Assembly: GCA_034429475.1 (NCBI GenBank)
Contig: DAOUGD010000332.1
Coordinates: forward strand, 1 to 5,851
DNA from: JAKQHY01 sp034429475
GTDB lineage: Bacteria > Chloroflexota > Anaerolineae > B4-G1 > SLSP01
DNA: 5,851 bases
Direction: 5' to 3'
Both the position numbers and the translations under genes were made by a program. The notes under the pieces are model-generated. The model was not told where the DNA came from. It saw only the letters and a program-made list of their open reading frames with translations, and made no database searches. Below are positions 5,832-5,851 of the stretch, piece after piece (position 1 is the first letter of the stretch; every line of letters begins with the position of its first letter).

Positions 5832-5851
5832 GCGGGCGGTATACCGCCCGC
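5832..5851. repeat. Perfect 20-bp palindrome at the right edge
   Basis: GCGGGCGGTA (5832-5841) is followed directly by its reverse complement TACCGCCCGC (5842-5851). The base before it is C, so the palindrome may extend past the window. On the minus strand the sequence after it is GAAAACCCCTCTTTT. It is a candidate terminator for an upstream gene outside the window, an operator, or a dispersed REP-like repeat. With no spacer it would form a hairpin with a tight loop. The 5812-5831 stretch between the two palindromes shows no gene and no clear promoter. Confidence 0.55.

Overview
The window looks like a chromosomal stretch from a bacterium with moderately high G+C, most plausibly a Chloroflexota (Anaerolineae-like) lineage or something similar. 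This rests on a fused alpha-beta glycyl-tRNA synthetase, a response regulator of the 'IDDTPENLRIL' type with a C-terminal CxxC/HxxCxxC module, and short interspersed repeats (CGCAGAG arrays, CAGGACTTACGCA, GCCGCTAAAGCGGC, a GCGGGCGGTA palindrome) of a style I associate with such genomes. The placement is from recall and style only; no marker gene was searched.

Layout. A plus-strand gene of unknown identity ends at 100. It converges on a minus-strand train of five genes, with a strong hairpin (107-141) and a heptanucleotide repeat (142-178) between them. In transcription order (right to left) the train is: (1) 5777-5481, a two-helix PLDc_N-like membrane protein with a tail holding nine cysteines; (2) 5462-4488, a Gfo/Idh/MocA-family oxidoreductase; (3) 4424-3948, an uncharacterised 158-residue protein with a SpoIIAA/STAS-like look at its C-terminus; (4) 3818-3210, a response regulator with a metal-ligand-like C-terminal module; (5) 3193-176, the 1005-residue fused glycyl-tRNA synthetase (GlyQS). 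Gaps between genes are 18, 63, 129 and 16 bp.

How the genes relate. Two pairs are tight enough to be co-transcribed: the Cys-rich membrane protein with the oxidoreductase, and the response regulator with glyQS. No shared pathway is evident. The 3200-4490 segment is visibly lower in G+C than glyQS and carries an interspersed repeat, so it may have been inserted or rearranged beside the synthetase gene.

I see no complete defence system, CRISPR array, transposase, rRNA or tRNA here. The most interesting items are the Cys-rich tail on the small membrane protein, the response regulator placed directly ahead of a tRNA synthetase gene, and the repeat-bearing junction at 3819-3947, which may hold a short gene remnant.
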